Below, one piece after another: positions 39,896-50,387 of a stretch of DNA of 64,000 nt. Each line of letters begins with the position of its first letter. Position 1 is the stretch's first letter. The notes beneath the pieces were generated by a model. That model was given only the letters and a program-made list of their open reading frames with translations. It was not told where the DNA came from and ran no database searches. A program made the translations under genes and the position numbers. The DNA comes from Bacteroidota bacterium (lineage in GTDB: Bacteria; Bacteroidota; Bacteroidia; Chitinophagales; Chitinophagaceae): assembly GCA_947451115.1 (NCBI GenBank), contig CANFXV010000001.1, forward strand, positions 1 through 64,000, given 5' to 3'.

Positions 39896-39935
39896 AAATA
39901 AAAAGGACGCAATAAATGTTGCGTCCTTTTTATTT
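39896..39935. terminator. bidirectional terminator (17-bp arms)
   Basis: AAATAAAAAGGACGCAA / TTGCGTCCTTTTTATTT. Confidence 0.85.
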
Positions 39936-41007
39936 ACAACTTTCCGTAAAGATCTCTCAATTTTTCTCTCGTAATCTTAGTTTCCCAATTAGGGCCTAAA
40001 GCGTTTTCCCATAAGGGTTTCATGCCTAATGATACATTGATCATGGTATCAAATTGTTCCTCAGTTAAGCCAGCACAAATACCAGTGGGGATTTCAATTT
40101 TATTTTTTTCTACCATGTATTTAAATTCTTCCACCCCAGCTGGATAGTATTCGGCTAAATGATTCATCACAATACAATTACCAATACCATGCTTAGTGCC
40201 TAACAAATAACTAAGGCCATAGCTTACTGCATGCGCTACACCTACTTGGCTATAGGCAATGCTCATACCGCCTGCAAAAGAAGCCATCATCAATTGATCA
40301 TCACATTCTTCATCCCATTTGTCTTTATGTACAAATATTTTTTGACATAGATCCAATGCTTTTTCTCCGTAGCTTTTACTAAACTCATTTAAAAAAGTAC
40401 CTTCCAAGCTTTCGATACAATGTATATAACAATCCATGCCGGTATAAAAACGCTGATTCACCGGAACGTTCTTTGTTAATTCAGGATCCAATACAATTTG
40501 ATTGAAGGGAGTAAAATCAGAGTTCATACCTAGTTTACGTGTAGGTCCCGTAAGCACCGTTGTACGACTTACTTCGGCACCTGTTCCACTTAAGGTAGGA
40601 ATACCTACTTTATATACCCCTGGTAATTTTACTAAGTCCCAACCTTGATAATCTGCTGAAGACCCTGGATTGGTCATCATTAAAGAAACCGCTTTAGCCA
40701 AATCTAAAGTAGAGCCGCCCCCAATACCTATAATACCACTCACTTCTCCAAACTCCTCTTTTAATTCAGCAGCCAAGGCATCTACTTGTTTGGTTTTAGG
40801 CTCCTGTGTTACATCCACATAAACTATTTTATCTTTTCCTTTTAAGGGAATTCTTCCAGCCAAGGGCTTGCCAACAAAAAAATGATCCAAGAAAAATATC
40901 ATTGGGAAATTGCCCTTACGATGAGGCGCAATAATTTCATCTAACTGATTAAAGGAGCCGCGACCATAAACCACATAGTCGACCATTTTAAAATTACGAA
41001 ACTGCAT
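39934..41007 (-). CDS. iron-containing alcohol dehydrogenase, possible Kdo 8-oxidase (KdnB-like)
   Basis: GIGGGSTLDLAKAVSL, GTGAEVSRTTVLT, HGIGNCIVMNHLAEYYP; in a minus-strand cluster with kdsB. Confidence 0.8.
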   Translation of the reverse strand: MQFRNFKMVDYVVYGRGSFNQLDEIIAPHRKGNFPMIFFLDHFFVGKPLAGRIPLKGKDKIVYVDVTQEPKTKQVDALAAELKEEFGEVSGIIGIGGGSTLDLAKAVSLMMTNPGSSADYQGWDLVKLPGVYKVGIPTLSGTGAEVSRTTVLTGPTRKLGMNSDFTPFNQIVLDPELTKNVPVNQRFYTGMDCYIHCIESLEGTFLNEFSKSYGEKALDLCQKIFVHKDKWDEECDDQLMMASFAGGMSIAYSQVGVAHAVSYGLSYLLGTKHGIGNCIVMNHLAEYYPAGVEEFKYMVEKNKIEIPTGICAGLTEEQFDTMINVSLGMKPLWENALGPNWETKITREKLRDLYGKL

Positions 41008-41059
41008 ATGCTTACAATTAATGATAAAAACTTAAGTGAACACCCTACAAAGTTAGTTA

Positions 41060-42568
41060 TTACCAAATAGATTGTAGTGGATAAATCTGTAAATTTTTAA
41101 CCGATCCAGGACTGCTTGTATTTAAGATTTTTATGTTTTTATCGCTATGCACCGGAAAGGCCTGTACAGTAAATACAGATTCCCCATCATTGACAAACAC
41201 TTCAACAATACTGTTGTCAACAAATACCCTGAATTTAATTTTATCACTATTCGTATTTAAGGGTGCGGTGAAATAACGAATGTCAGAAAAAGAAGGATCA
41301 AAAGAAGCATTGGTTTTGGATCTATTGATAAATATTTTTTTCAATTGAGGTTCATAACCTATTTCTACCCCTCTAAAATCATCATTCAACACACTGATGC
41401 CTGTTTTTTCTGTACTAGTACTAGTTATTTCAAAATCACATTCATAGACGTCGGAGAGAATGCCAATAGCAGATAGCGCAATTGTTTGGTCTTTTAATTC
41501 AACAGCTGCTTTTTGGAAGGCTATTTTTTTTCTTAAAGAATTTAAACTAGCCATTGGCTTTTGTATCAATTGCCACTGGCCATTAATATTTTGAGCCCAG
41601 CTATTTCTTGGCAAAGACATGGCACCCTTCCAAGGGCTCGTTGGAATTTTTCTTGCATAACTCCAATTGTTGGCCCAGGCAATGGTCACTGGCAAATGAT
41701 TGGCGGGCAATTGGTTATAACTAATTCCTGCATAGTAATCAGGACCTGCATCTGGCCTTAGAATGCTGTTTTGATGTGGGTCTAGCATAAATTTTTCTCC
41801 ATCAAACTCCCCCATAAAATATTGCATTTTTTCACTCATAGAAACCTGCAATAACCATTTTTTTTCTTTTGAATTCAAAACAGGAATTTGAACTAAATCG
41901 GGACATTCCCATACACCCGTGGTATCTCCCAATGGACCAAAATCACTTAAAAATTTCCATTCCAATAAATTCTTACTTGAATAAAATTGTACTTGATGTT
42001 CTAGGGGAAGATTCACACACATGACCCAGTATTTTTTTGGTGCAAACCAAAATACTTTTGGATCTCTAAAATCTTTTTTACCTAAATCTAAGATTGGGTT
42101 CTTATTGTACTTGGTCCATGTTTTTCCATCGTCTACACTATAAGCAAGATGTTGTGCTTGTTTTACATTTTCGATATGGCCAGTATAAATAGCCACCATG
42201 GGCGGTTTTTGTTTGGTACCTAGGCCAGTGCTGTTGTTTTGATCATAGATACAGGTGCCTGAAAAAATCATGGTGTCTTTTAATTCAGGAATAGCTATTG
42301 GCTGATGTTGCCAATGAATTAAATCCTTGCTTGTGGCATGGCCCCAGGTCATATGGCCCCAGGTATTTTCAAATGGATTGAATTGATAAAATAAATGGTA
42401 GACACCTTTGACATAAACCAATCCATTGGGATCATTGGTCCAATTTATTTTTGGACTAAAATGATACTGAGGCCGATATTTTTCTTGATATAGTTTTTCC
42501 TGAGCCTTTACTTGGCTATGGTTTAAACAAATAGAAATAAATAAAATAGAAAATATTTTTTTATACAT
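41060..42568 (-). CDS. glycoside hydrolase family 32 (secreted beta-fructosidase/levanase-like)
   Basis: INWTNDPNGLVYVKGVYHLFYQFNP, FRDPKVFW, WECPDLVQIP; signal peptide. Confidence 0.93.
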   Translation of the reverse strand: MYKKIFSILFISICLNHSQVKAQEKLYQEKYRPQYHFSPKINWTNDPNGLVYVKGVYHLFYQFNPFENTWGHMTWGHATSKDLIHWQHQPIAIPELKDTMIFSGTCIYDQNNSTGLGTKQKPPMVAIYTGHIENVKQAQHLAYSVDDGKTWTKYNKNPILDLGKKDFRDPKVFWFAPKKYWVMCVNLPLEHQVQFYSSKNLLEWKFLSDFGPLGDTTGVWECPDLVQIPVLNSKEKKWLLQVSMSEKMQYFMGEFDGEKFMLDPHQNSILRPDAGPDYYAGISYNQLPANHLPVTIAWANNWSYARKIPTSPWKGAMSLPRNSWAQNINGQWQLIQKPMASLNSLRKKIAFQKAAVELKDQTIALSAIGILSDVYECDFEITSTSTEKTGISVLNDDFRGVEIGYEPQLKKIFINRSKTNASFDPSFSDIRYFTAPLNTNSDKIKFRVFVDNSIVEVFVNDGESVFTVQAFPVHSDKNIKILNTSSPGSVKNLQIYPLQSIW

Positions 42569-42586
42569 TATCTTAATTTGATAAAA

Positions 42587-43933
42587 TTATTGAACTAATT
42601 TTTTTTGTAGTTCTTCTAAAGATACCCCTTTGGTTTCTGGTACTTTTAATAATATCCATACCAATTGCAAAGCCATCATGACACAAAAGAAAGCAAAGAT
42701 GGGCCAAGGATTGTCTTTGAAAATACCATGCGCACTGTCTAAAAATACAGGCGTAACCAAGGTAATCAAGGCGGCAAAAATCCAATGGATACTTGCTCCA
42801 AATGCTTGTCCCTTAGCACGAATTTGTGTAGGAAAGATTTCTGAAATCAATACCCAGATGACTGCCCCTTGTCCTATAGCATGTGCCGCTATAAATAACA
42901 ATAAGAAGCTCAACATAAATTCAGGTGCACTGTGGTGAATAAAGCCATAGGCCACCATCGCTAAACTAATGATGTAACCAAAAGAGCCAATAATTAACAA
43001 TGTTTTTCGACCAATACGGTCAATCAACCAAAGACCTACAAAAGTAAATACCAAATTCATTAAGCCTAGGGAGATAGAACTTAATAAAGAATTATTTTTT
43101 GCAAAACCCGCTTCTTCTAAAATTCTTGGTGCATAATATAAAAGAAAATTAATGCCAGATGCCTGATTAAAAAAAGCGACAAAAAAAGCAATGGATATAA
43201 TTTTGGTATGATGTTTGGTAAATAATTGAATCGCGCCTTGGGCTTTTTCTTGATCATAGGCCGTTTTAATTTCCTGAATGGTTTCATCAATATTTTCCAC
43301 ACCTACAATGGCTAAAGTTTGTCTTGCACCCGCTTCGTCGTTTTTAACAGAGAATAACCATCTTGGACTTTCAGGTAAGCCCAAGGTCATGATGGTATAA
43401 ATTCCAGAAGGAATTAACAATACGGCCAACATCCAACGCCAATCATTGGCTCCACCAAAACCTGCTAAAAAATAATTTGATAAATAAGCAATTAGAATAC
43501 CAAAGACAATATTGAACTGATACATACCTACTAGTTTGCCTCTATTATTTTTATTGGAGATTTCAGAAATATACGTTGGGGCTGCTACCGATGAAATACC
43601 TATGGCAATGCCTCCTATTAATCTAAAGAAAGAAAAGGTATATGGATCTTGTGCTAAAGCAGAACCAATGGCCGATGCAATAAACATGATCCCTAACCAG
43701 ATCAATACTTTTTTACGGCCATATTTTTCTGTAGGGGCACCTGCAAATACAGAGCCTATCACCGTTCCCCACAAGGCCATGGACATAATAAAAAATCCAT
43801 GAAACAAAGGGGTGGTATGCCAAAGCGCTTGTATAGGTTTATCGGCACCAGAAATAACTACCATGTCAAAACCAAAAATGAAACCGGCCAAGGCGGCTAC
43901 AACGGTAGATTGAAATAATTTTCCTTTGTTCAT
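42587..43933 (-). CDS. sugar porter family MFS transporter
   Basis: GFDMVVISGA, EKYGRKKVL, PESPRWLF, DRIGRKTLL, VPETKGVSLEEL. Confidence 0.93.
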   Translation of the reverse strand: MNKGKLFQSTVVAALAGFIFGFDMVVISGADKPIQALWHTTPLFHGFFIMSMALWGTVIGSVFAGAPTEKYGRKKVLIWLGIMFIASAIGSALAQDPYTFSFFRLIGGIAIGISSVAAPTYISEISNKNNRGKLVGMYQFNIVFGILIAYLSNYFLAGFGGANDWRWMLAVLLIPSGIYTIMTLGLPESPRWLFSVKNDEAGARQTLAIVGVENIDETIQEIKTAYDQEKAQGAIQLFTKHHTKIISIAFFVAFFNQASGINFLLYYAPRILEEAGFAKNNSLLSSISLGLMNLVFTFVGLWLIDRIGRKTLLIIGSFGYIISLAMVAYGFIHHSAPEFMLSFLLLFIAAHAIGQGAVIWVLISEIFPTQIRAKGQAFGASIHWIFAALITLVTPVFLDSAHGIFKDNPWPIFAFFCVMMALQLVWILLKVPETKGVSLEELQKKLVQ

Positions 43934-43973
43934 AGTTAAATATTAATATTATAAAGAAGGTTTCAGTAAATAA

Positions 43974-44696
43974 TTATTGTAAAAGTTTCGCTGCTTTTAT
44001 TAAATCTTCGGGTGTATCTATCTCTACGCCCATATAACTTGTAACCACCATTTTCATAGGAACGCCATTTTCTAAATAACGAAGGCATTCTATTTTTTCC
44101 GCAGCCTCTAGGGGTGACATAGGCCAATGGGTAAAATCAAGTAGGGCTTGTTTTTTAAAGGCATACACCCCAATATGTTCATAATAATTGATAGCAAGTT
44201 CTGTATTTCTTGCATAAGGAATAACGCTGCGTGAAAAAAACAAGGCGTTGCTATTTTTATCCACGGCTACTTTTACATAATTAGGATCAGCAATTAATTC
44301 AGTATTGGTTAATGCTTGCATAAGTGATGCTACTTGCACTATATCATCTTTAAAAACAGCAATGAGTTTTTCAAGAGGTTCTTTTTTTACAAAGGGTTCG
44401 TCTCCTTGTACATTCACCACAATATCTATAGCTAAATGTTCTATGGCTTCAGCTATTCTATCTGATCCACTTTCGTGTTCTTTTTTACTCATGATGGCCT
44501 TGCCGCCATTAGTGGTTATTTCATTAAAAATAATTTCACTATCAGTTACCACATATACTTCATCGAAGAGTCCTGTTGCCACTGTATTATCGTAGGTATG
44601 TCTAATTACTGTTTTATCACCTAAGGCCTGCATTAATTTTGCTGGAAAGCGTGTGGCCGCATAGCGGGCAGGAATAAAGGCTCCAATTTTAGTCAT
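43974..44696 (-). CDS. kdsB: 3-deoxy-manno-octulosonate cytidylyltransferase
   Basis: [48 protein letters not shown]. Confidence 0.95.
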   Translation of the reverse strand: MTKIGAFIPARYAATRFPAKLMQALGDKTVIRHTYDNTVATGLFDEVYVVTDSEIIFNEITTNGGKAIMSKKEHESGSDRIAEAIEHLAIDIVVNVQGDEPFVKKEPLEKLIAVFKDDIVQVASLMQALTNTELIADPNYVKVAVDKNSNALFFSRSVIPYARNTELAINYYEHIGVYAFKKQALLDFTHWPMSPLEAAEKIECLRYLENGVPMKMVVTSYMGVEIDTPEDLIKAAKLLQ

Positions 44697-44730
44697 TGCT
44701 TTTTATCTAATTTTTCTTTTAAAGACAGAA

Positions 44731-45552
44731 TTAATAATCTGATTTTATCGATTTATCAAAAGGTGCTTTTAATTGATAGGCCAAGGATTGATCTTTTGAA
44801 TTATCCATTACATCTAAGCCATAAATGATTTCATTCATGGGTGTATAATTATAAGTGCCTAAAAGACGGTCCCAGAAAGAAAAAATATTTCCATAATTAC
44901 TATCGGTTTGAGGTCGCTTTATATGATGATGAATTCTATGCATATTGGGAGAGACAATGATATAGCCAAAACTTTGATCAAACCATTTAGGAATTTTGAT
45001 ATTGGCATGATTGAATTGGGTAAGCACTACACTCAAGCTTTGATAAACCATGACCATCCACATGGGGCTGCCTAAAATTAATACTGCAAGAATTGCAAAA
45101 ACTGCTCTTACCACGGACTCTCCTGGATGATGTCTATTACCAGTAGTAGTGTCCACCTGTGTATCGGCGTGGTGCACCATATGAAATTTCCATAAAAATT
45201 TTACTTTATGTTCTATCATATGCACTAAATAAGCACCTATAAAATCTAATAATAATAAACCTGTAATGGCTTCTACCCATGGGCTGAGTTGAATGATATG
45301 AAGTAATCCAAAATTTTCTGCTACCGTCCAATCACTTACTTTAACCATGACCAAGGCAAATAAAAAATTAATGACAATGGTCGTGAAGGTAAAAAATAAA
45401 TTCAGGCCAGCATGTTTGAACTTATTGTACTTAAAATTAAATAAGGGTACAGCAATTTCCACCAACCAAAAAAAGGTGATACCGCCTGCTAATAATAAAG
45501 CCCTGTGTGCACTTGGTATATGTTCAAAATAGTTTTTGATGAGGTCAAGCAT
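44731..45552 (-). CDS. sterol desaturase/fatty acid hydroxylase family protein
   Basis: HMIEHKVKFLWKFHMVHH, NRHHPGE, MHRIHHHIK histidine boxes. Confidence 0.9.
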   Translation of the reverse strand: MLDLIKNYFEHIPSAHRALLLAGGITFFWLVEIAVPLFNFKYNKFKHAGLNLFFTFTTIVINFLFALVMVKVSDWTVAENFGLLHIIQLSPWVEAITGLLLLDFIGAYLVHMIEHKVKFLWKFHMVHHADTQVDTTTGNRHHPGESVVRAVFAILAVLILGSPMWMVMVYQSLSVVLTQFNHANIKIPKWFDQSFGYIIVSPNMHRIHHHIKRPQTDSNYGNIFSFWDRLLGTYNYTPMNEIIYGLDVMDNSKDQSLAYQLKAPFDKSIKSDY

Positions 45553-45585
45553 TAGATTCGTTTTATACTATAAATGTAAATAAAA

Positions 45586-45620
45586 AAACCCGATGTTCCA
45601 TTGATTAGGGCATCGGGTTT
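45586..45620 (-). terminator. intrinsic terminator downstream of dnaN
   Basis: AAACCCGATG / CATCGGGTTT with A/T tract. Confidence 0.8.
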
Positions 45621-45665
45621 CCTTGAAATCAAAGCGAATTTTATTTCACTTGTATAGGATAGGGA

Positions 45666-46781
45666 TTAACTATTTAACATTAAAGGCATCACCAACATTA
45701 ATAAGTCTTCGCCTGGCACTTGTTCAGATGGTTTAATCAAGCCTGCCTTACTTGGTGTAGAGAGTTCTAAAAATACATCATCTGTATCGGCAGCACTTAA
45801 CATCTCAATTAAAAATTTTGCATTAAAGGCAATTTGAATGTCTTCACCTTTGTATTCGCAACTCATGCGCTCATTTCCTTCAAAACTAAAATCAATGTCT
45901 TGTGCAGCCATTTGCAACTCATTACCTGTGATATTTAATGCCACTTGATTGGTGCTTTTATTACTAAATACATTCACTCTACGCAATGCATTTTGAAAGT
46001 CATGCTTGTTCACTGTTAAGCGGTAAGGATTGTCGGCAGGAATAACTACTTTATAATCTGGGAATCGCGCATCTATCAAACGACAAATCAATTGCGTTGA
46101 TCCATGATCCACAAACAAATGATTGCTGTTAAAGCTGATGGTAATTGGATCTTCATTATCTGGCAAAGCATTTTTTAATAAGTTCAGTGGTTTTTTGGGC
46201 ACTATGAAAGAAGCATTTTGTTTGGCCTTGGTATCCGTTCTTTTATAACGTACCAAACGATGTGCATCGGTGGCTACAAATTGAACTGAGTCTTTGGTTA
46301 ATTCAAAAAACACGCCAGTCATTGCAGGTCTTAGATCATCTCCACTTACCGCAAATAAAGTTTTATTGATGGCGGTTAACAAACCACTGCTGGTCATGTT
46401 AAATCCTGTGGTATCATCAGCCGTAGGTTCTTTTGGAAAATTATCTGGATTCTCCCCCATCACTTTATACTTACCATTATCGCTGGTAATTTCTACCGCA
46501 TAATTTTTATCAATATTAAAAGTAAGAGGTTGGTCTGCAATATTTTTTAAAGAGTCGATCAAGATTTTTGCTGGAATACATACACGACCATTGGCCTTGC
46601 TTTCTACATCCATTTGCACACGCATTACCGTTTCCAAATCGGTGGCTACAATGTTTAATTTTTTATCTTCTATCTCGAATAAAAAATCTTCTAAAATAGG
46701 CAATACAGTATTGGTATTGATAACACCTGATATTTGTTGAAGGTGTTTTAAAAGTGAAGAAGAAGAAACGATAAATTTCAT
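45666..46781 (-). CDS. dnaN: DNA polymerase III beta subunit (sliding clamp)
   Basis: MKFIVSSSSLLKHLQQISGVINTNTVLPILEDFLFEI; C-terminal LVMPLMLNS. Confidence 0.95.
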   Translation of the reverse strand: MKFIVSSSSLLKHLQQISGVINTNTVLPILEDFLFEIEDKKLNIVATDLETVMRVQMDVESKANGRVCIPAKILIDSLKNIADQPLTFNIDKNYAVEITSDNGKYKVMGENPDNFPKEPTADDTTGFNMTSSGLLTAINKTLFAVSGDDLRPAMTGVFFELTKDSVQFVATDAHRLVRYKRTDTKAKQNASFIVPKKPLNLLKNALPDNEDPITISFNSNHLFVDHGSTQLICRLIDARFPDYKVVIPADNPYRLTVNKHDFQNALRRVNVFSNKSTNQVALNITGNELQMAAQDIDFSFEGNERMSCEYKGEDIQIAFNAKFLIEMLSAADTDDVFLELSTPSKAGLIKPSEQVPGEDLLMLVMPLMLNS

Positions 46782-46909
46782 AATTCGCTGTAGTTTTATT
46801 GGTTGTTGGGGTCAAAATTTTAACCTGAATAACACTAACGAAACTAATGCAAAATCTTAAGATTAAAAAGCTATTTTAGCATTTCTTATTGACATTCTTA
46901 TCGACAAAA

Positions 46910-47383
46910 ATGCAAAAAATTAGAATAGGTAAAGAGCAGGCTATACAAAGGATTAGGCATTTTTGCGCTTATCAAGAAAGGGCGCAACAAGAAGTCCGAG
47001 ACAAGTTGTATGCATTGGGGATGACCAAGGATGAAGTAGAGGAAATCATCTCCGATTTAATCACAGATAATTTTTTAAACGAAGCACGTTTTGCCGAAAG
47101 TTTTGCCGGCGGTCATTTTAGAATTAAGGCTTGGGGTAAACAAAAGATAAAATATGCTTTGCAACAAAAAAGAGTGAGCCCTGTAAACATTAAAAAAGCG
47201 CTCCAAAGCATTGATGAGCAAGATTATGAAAAAACCTTATTGACCTTAGCCACTAAAAAATGGAATTCATTGAAAGGAGAAAGAGGCATGAGTCGAATGG
47301 CCAAAACCAATTCTTTTTTAAATCAACGAGGCTTTGAATCTACGCTGATCCAGCCCATTTTGCAAGCGCTAAACAAGAAATAA
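46910..47383 (+). CDS. recX: regulatory protein RecX
   Basis: RIRHFCAYQERAQQEVRDKLYALGM, FLNEARFAESFAGGHFRIKAWGKQKIKYAL. Confidence 0.9.
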   Translation: MQKIRIGKEQAIQRIRHFCAYQERAQQEVRDKLYALGMTKDEVEEIISDLITDNFLNEARFAESFAGGHFRIKAWGKQKIKYALQQKRVSPVNIKKALQSIDEQDYEKTLLTLATKKWNSLKGERGMSRMAKTNSFLNQRGFESTLIQPILQALNKK

Positions 47384-47427
47384 GTTTTTTATTTGAATAT
47401 TGTATCTTTAGTTCATAAGATTAAAGA

Positions 47428-48210
47428 ATGCCAGTAACTACCCTTAGTTTTTCACTTATACAAACAGCTTTATTTTGGGAAGATAAAGCCGCCAACTTAG
47501 CCATGTTGGCTGAAAAAATCAGGCGTATAGAGGAATATACAGAAGTGATTGTACTTCCAGAAATGTTTAGCACTGGTTTTAGCATGCAGCCAGAAAAATT
47601 TGCTGAAACGATGGATGGGCCTACCGTTGCGTGGATGCGCAGTTTATCGGCAGAGAAAAAAGCGATCCTCACAGGTTCCATAATTATTAAAGAAGATGAA
47701 AAATATTACAACAGATTAATATGGATGTTACCTAATGGCGAATTAGGCTATTATGATAAAAGACACTTGTTTGCTTTTGCAGGAGAAGATCAACATTATA
47801 GTGCAGGCAATAAAAGATTAATTGCCAGTGTAAAAGGCTGGAAAATTAATTTACAGATTTGTTATGATTTGCGTTTTCCTGTTTGGGCCCGTCAACAAGG
47901 AGAAGAATATGATGTATTACTTTATGTAGCTAACTGGCCAGAAAAAAGAAACCATGCTTGGAAAACCTTACTCACTGCAAGAGCCATAGAAAATCAATGT
48001 ATTAGCGTTGGCTTGAACCGTGTAGGTATAGATGGAAACAATATTGCCCACAGCGGTGATTCATTAATTGTTGGACCCCTTGGAGAAGTGCTCTACTACT
48101 GTGCTTACGAAGAAGATGTTTTTACCATTAGTTTACAAAAAGAAGAAATTACGAATGCGCGCGCGCTGTTTCCATTTTGGAAAGATGCCGATTTTTTCCA
48201 TATTCAATAA
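47428..48210 (+). CDS. nitrilase/omega-amidase family hydrolase
   Basis: VLPEMFSTGFSM, DKRHLFAFAGE, INLQICYDLRFPVWAR. Confidence 0.9.
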   Translation: MPVTTLSFSLIQTALFWEDKAANLAMLAEKIRRIEEYTEVIVLPEMFSTGFSMQPEKFAETMDGPTVAWMRSLSAEKKAILTGSIIIKEDEKYYNRLIWMLPNGELGYYDKRHLFAFAGEDQHYSAGNKRLIASVKGWKINLQICYDLRFPVWARQQGEEYDVLLYVANWPEKRNHAWKTLLTARAIENQCISVGLNRVGIDGNNIAHSGDSLIVGPLGEVLYYCAYEEDVFTISLQKEEITNARALFPFWKDADFFHIQ

Positions 48211-48232
48211 TGATAACTAAGTAGCAAAATTT

Positions 48233-49315
48233 ATGATCACTAGCATATCGGCAACAAAATTATTTACAGGTAGGGATTGGTTGAAGGAAGTGGTGATTGC
48301 ATTTGAAAATGGAAAAATTATAAGCATCGACAAAGAAGGATATGATCCTAATAATGCCATGCCTCTTGTTATTCCTACATTGATTGATCTTCAAATTTAT
48401 GGCGCAGAAAATAAATTATTGTCTGAATTTCCTAAAGCGGATACCATTGAAAAAATATATCAATATTCTGTGGCAGGAGGTGCTGCTTATTTTCAACCTA
48501 CCATTGCTTCACAAAGTCATGAAATTATTCTAAAGGCTATTGATGCAGTGAAGGCATACAAAGCCAGTGGTGGCAAGGGTTGTATGGGATTACACATTGA
48601 AGGCCCATGGATTAATGTAGTCAAAAAAGGAGCACATCAGGCCGATATTATTCATTCACCTACTTATCAAGAAGTGGAAGAAATTATACAATACGGTGAT
48701 GGAAATATTGGGATGATTACGATTGCGCCTGAAGTAGTAGATCAAAATATTATTAATTTAATTCAAGAAAATAATATAGTTATTTCTGCTGGACACACGA
48801 ATGCAACCTATTCCTTAGCTAACTCTTTTTTAGACAATGGAATTAATGTGGCCACCCATTTATACAATGCCATGAGTGGATTGCAACACCGTGCACCCGG
48901 CATGGTGGGCGCTTTGTTTAATCATCCAACGGCCAGCTGTAGTTTAGTGGCAGATGGATATCATGTAGATTTTGCTGCAATTAAAATTGCTAAAAAAATA
49001 ATGGGTGATCGTTTATTCTGTATTACCGATGCGGTGACCACCACTAATACCGGACTGTATCAACATGCACTGGTGGGTGATAAATATGAAAGCAAAGGCG
49101 TCTTAAGCGGTTCTGCTTTAACACAATTAAAATCGGTAAAGAACCTAGTAGAGAATGTAGGCATTGAATTAGGAGAAGCCATTAAAATGTGTAGCTTATA
49201 TCCCGCTAAGATAATGCAGCAAAATGAAATTTTAGGTACCATTGAAATGGGCGGAAAGGCAGATCTACTTTGCTTAAGCGCCGATTTGTCCATCATTAAA
49301 ATGATCTTAGCTTAA
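48233..49315 (+). CDS. nagA: N-acetylglucosamine-6-phosphate deacetylase
   Basis: GLHIEGPWINVVKKGAHQAD, AGHTNATY, HLYNAMSGLQHRAPGMVGA, CITDAV. Confidence 0.9.
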   Translation: MITSISATKLFTGRDWLKEVVIAFENGKIISIDKEGYDPNNAMPLVIPTLIDLQIYGAENKLLSEFPKADTIEKIYQYSVAGGAAYFQPTIASQSHEIILKAIDAVKAYKASGGKGCMGLHIEGPWINVVKKGAHQADIIHSPTYQEVEEIIQYGDGNIGMITIAPEVVDQNIINLIQENNIVISAGHTNATYSLANSFLDNGINVATHLYNAMSGLQHRAPGMVGALFNHPTASCSLVADGYHVDFAAIKIAKKIMGDRLFCITDAVTTTNTGLYQHALVGDKYESKGVLSGSALTQLKSVKNLVENVGIELGEAIKMCSLYPAKIMQQNEILGTIEMGGKADLLCLSADLSIIKMILA

Positions 49316-49344
49316 GTAAAAAAACAAGTTATATTTTACCAATT

Positions 49345-50379
49345 TTATTGACCAAAAGCATTCCAACCTTGCGCCGTAATGTCAAATAAATTTTTACCCT
49401 TGGTAATTAATTTAGCGCCTTCTTCCTTATCACACATATAACCAATCACACTTATTTCTTCTTGTAAAGTAATTTTATCATAGTCGGATTGCTTCATGGT
49501 AAAAATCAATTCATAATCTTCGCCACCATTCAATGCGCAGACCGTAGGGTCTAAACCAAATTTAAAAGCTGCAGCACGGCTAGATTCGTGAATGGGAATT
49601 TTTTCTTCATAAATTCTACAACCCAAATTACTTTGTTTGCACAAATGCAATACCTCACTACTTAAACCATCACTGATGTCCATCATGGAAGTGGGAAGAA
49701 TATTTTGCTTTTCTAATATTTCTAGAATGTCTTTTCTCGCTTCTGGTTTTAACAATCTTCCAACGATATAATCTTCGTTTTCTAAATTGGGTTGAATTTG
49801 TGGATTCTCTACAAATATTTTTTTCTCTCTTTCCATGAGTGTTAATCCTAAAAAAGCTGCACCTAAATCGCCTGAAACGCAGATCAGGTCTCCAGTTTCA
49901 GCGGTACTACGTTGGATGTATTTATCTGGTGCTACTTCTCCTATTGCGGTCACGGAAATGATTAATCCTTTTTGTGAAGTTGACGTGTCGCCGCCAATTA
50001 AATCCACCTCATATTTTTCACAAGCAATATTCACGCCTTCATAAAATTCTTCTAAAGCTTCTAAGCTAAAACGATTGCTAAAGGCGATGCTCATAGTAAT
50101 TTGCGTAGGCTGCGCATTCATGGCATAGATATCGCTAAGATTCACTACCACAGATTTATAACCCAAATGTTTTAAGGGCGTATACATTAAATCAAAATGC
50201 ACCCCTTCAATTAATAAATCGGTGGTGATCACTGTTTGTTTTCCAAAATGATCAATCACGGCTGCATCATCTCCTATTGATAAAATAGTAGAGGCATTAT
50301 GTGTTTCAAAATTTTCTGTGAGATGATCTATCAAACCAAACTCACCCAATTTATCAATTTCAGTTCTTTCTGTTGACAT
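49345..50379 (-). CDS. thiL: thiamine-monophosphate kinase
   Basis: SIGDDAAVID, TTDLLIEGVHFD, GGDTSTSQKG, MDISDGLSSEV, GGEDYELIFT. Confidence 0.93.
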   Translation of the reverse strand: MSTERTEIDKLGEFGLIDHLTENFETHNASTILSIGDDAAVIDHFGKQTVITTDLLIEGVHFDLMYTPLKHLGYKSVVVNLSDIYAMNAQPTQITMSIAFSNRFSLEALEEFYEGVNIACEKYEVDLIGGDTSTSQKGLIISVTAIGEVAPDKYIQRSTAETGDLICVSGDLGAAFLGLTLMEREKKIFVENPQIQPNLENEDYIVGRLLKPEARKDILEILEKQNILPTSMMDISDGLSSEVLHLCKQSNLGCRIYEEKIPIHESSRAAAFKFGLDPTVCALNGGEDYELIFTMKQSDYDKITLQEEISVIGYMCDKEEGAKLITKGKNLFDITAQGWNAFGQ

Positions 50380-50387
50380 AAAATAAT

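Noticed and set aside
48233-49315. NagA-like protein lacks the usual HxH metal motif near the N-terminus (LIDLQIYG)
   Set aside because: As I recall, E. coli NagA also lacks HxH there (DVQLNG), and the GLHIEGPW/HxxxxD motifs are intact, so this is normal for the subfamily
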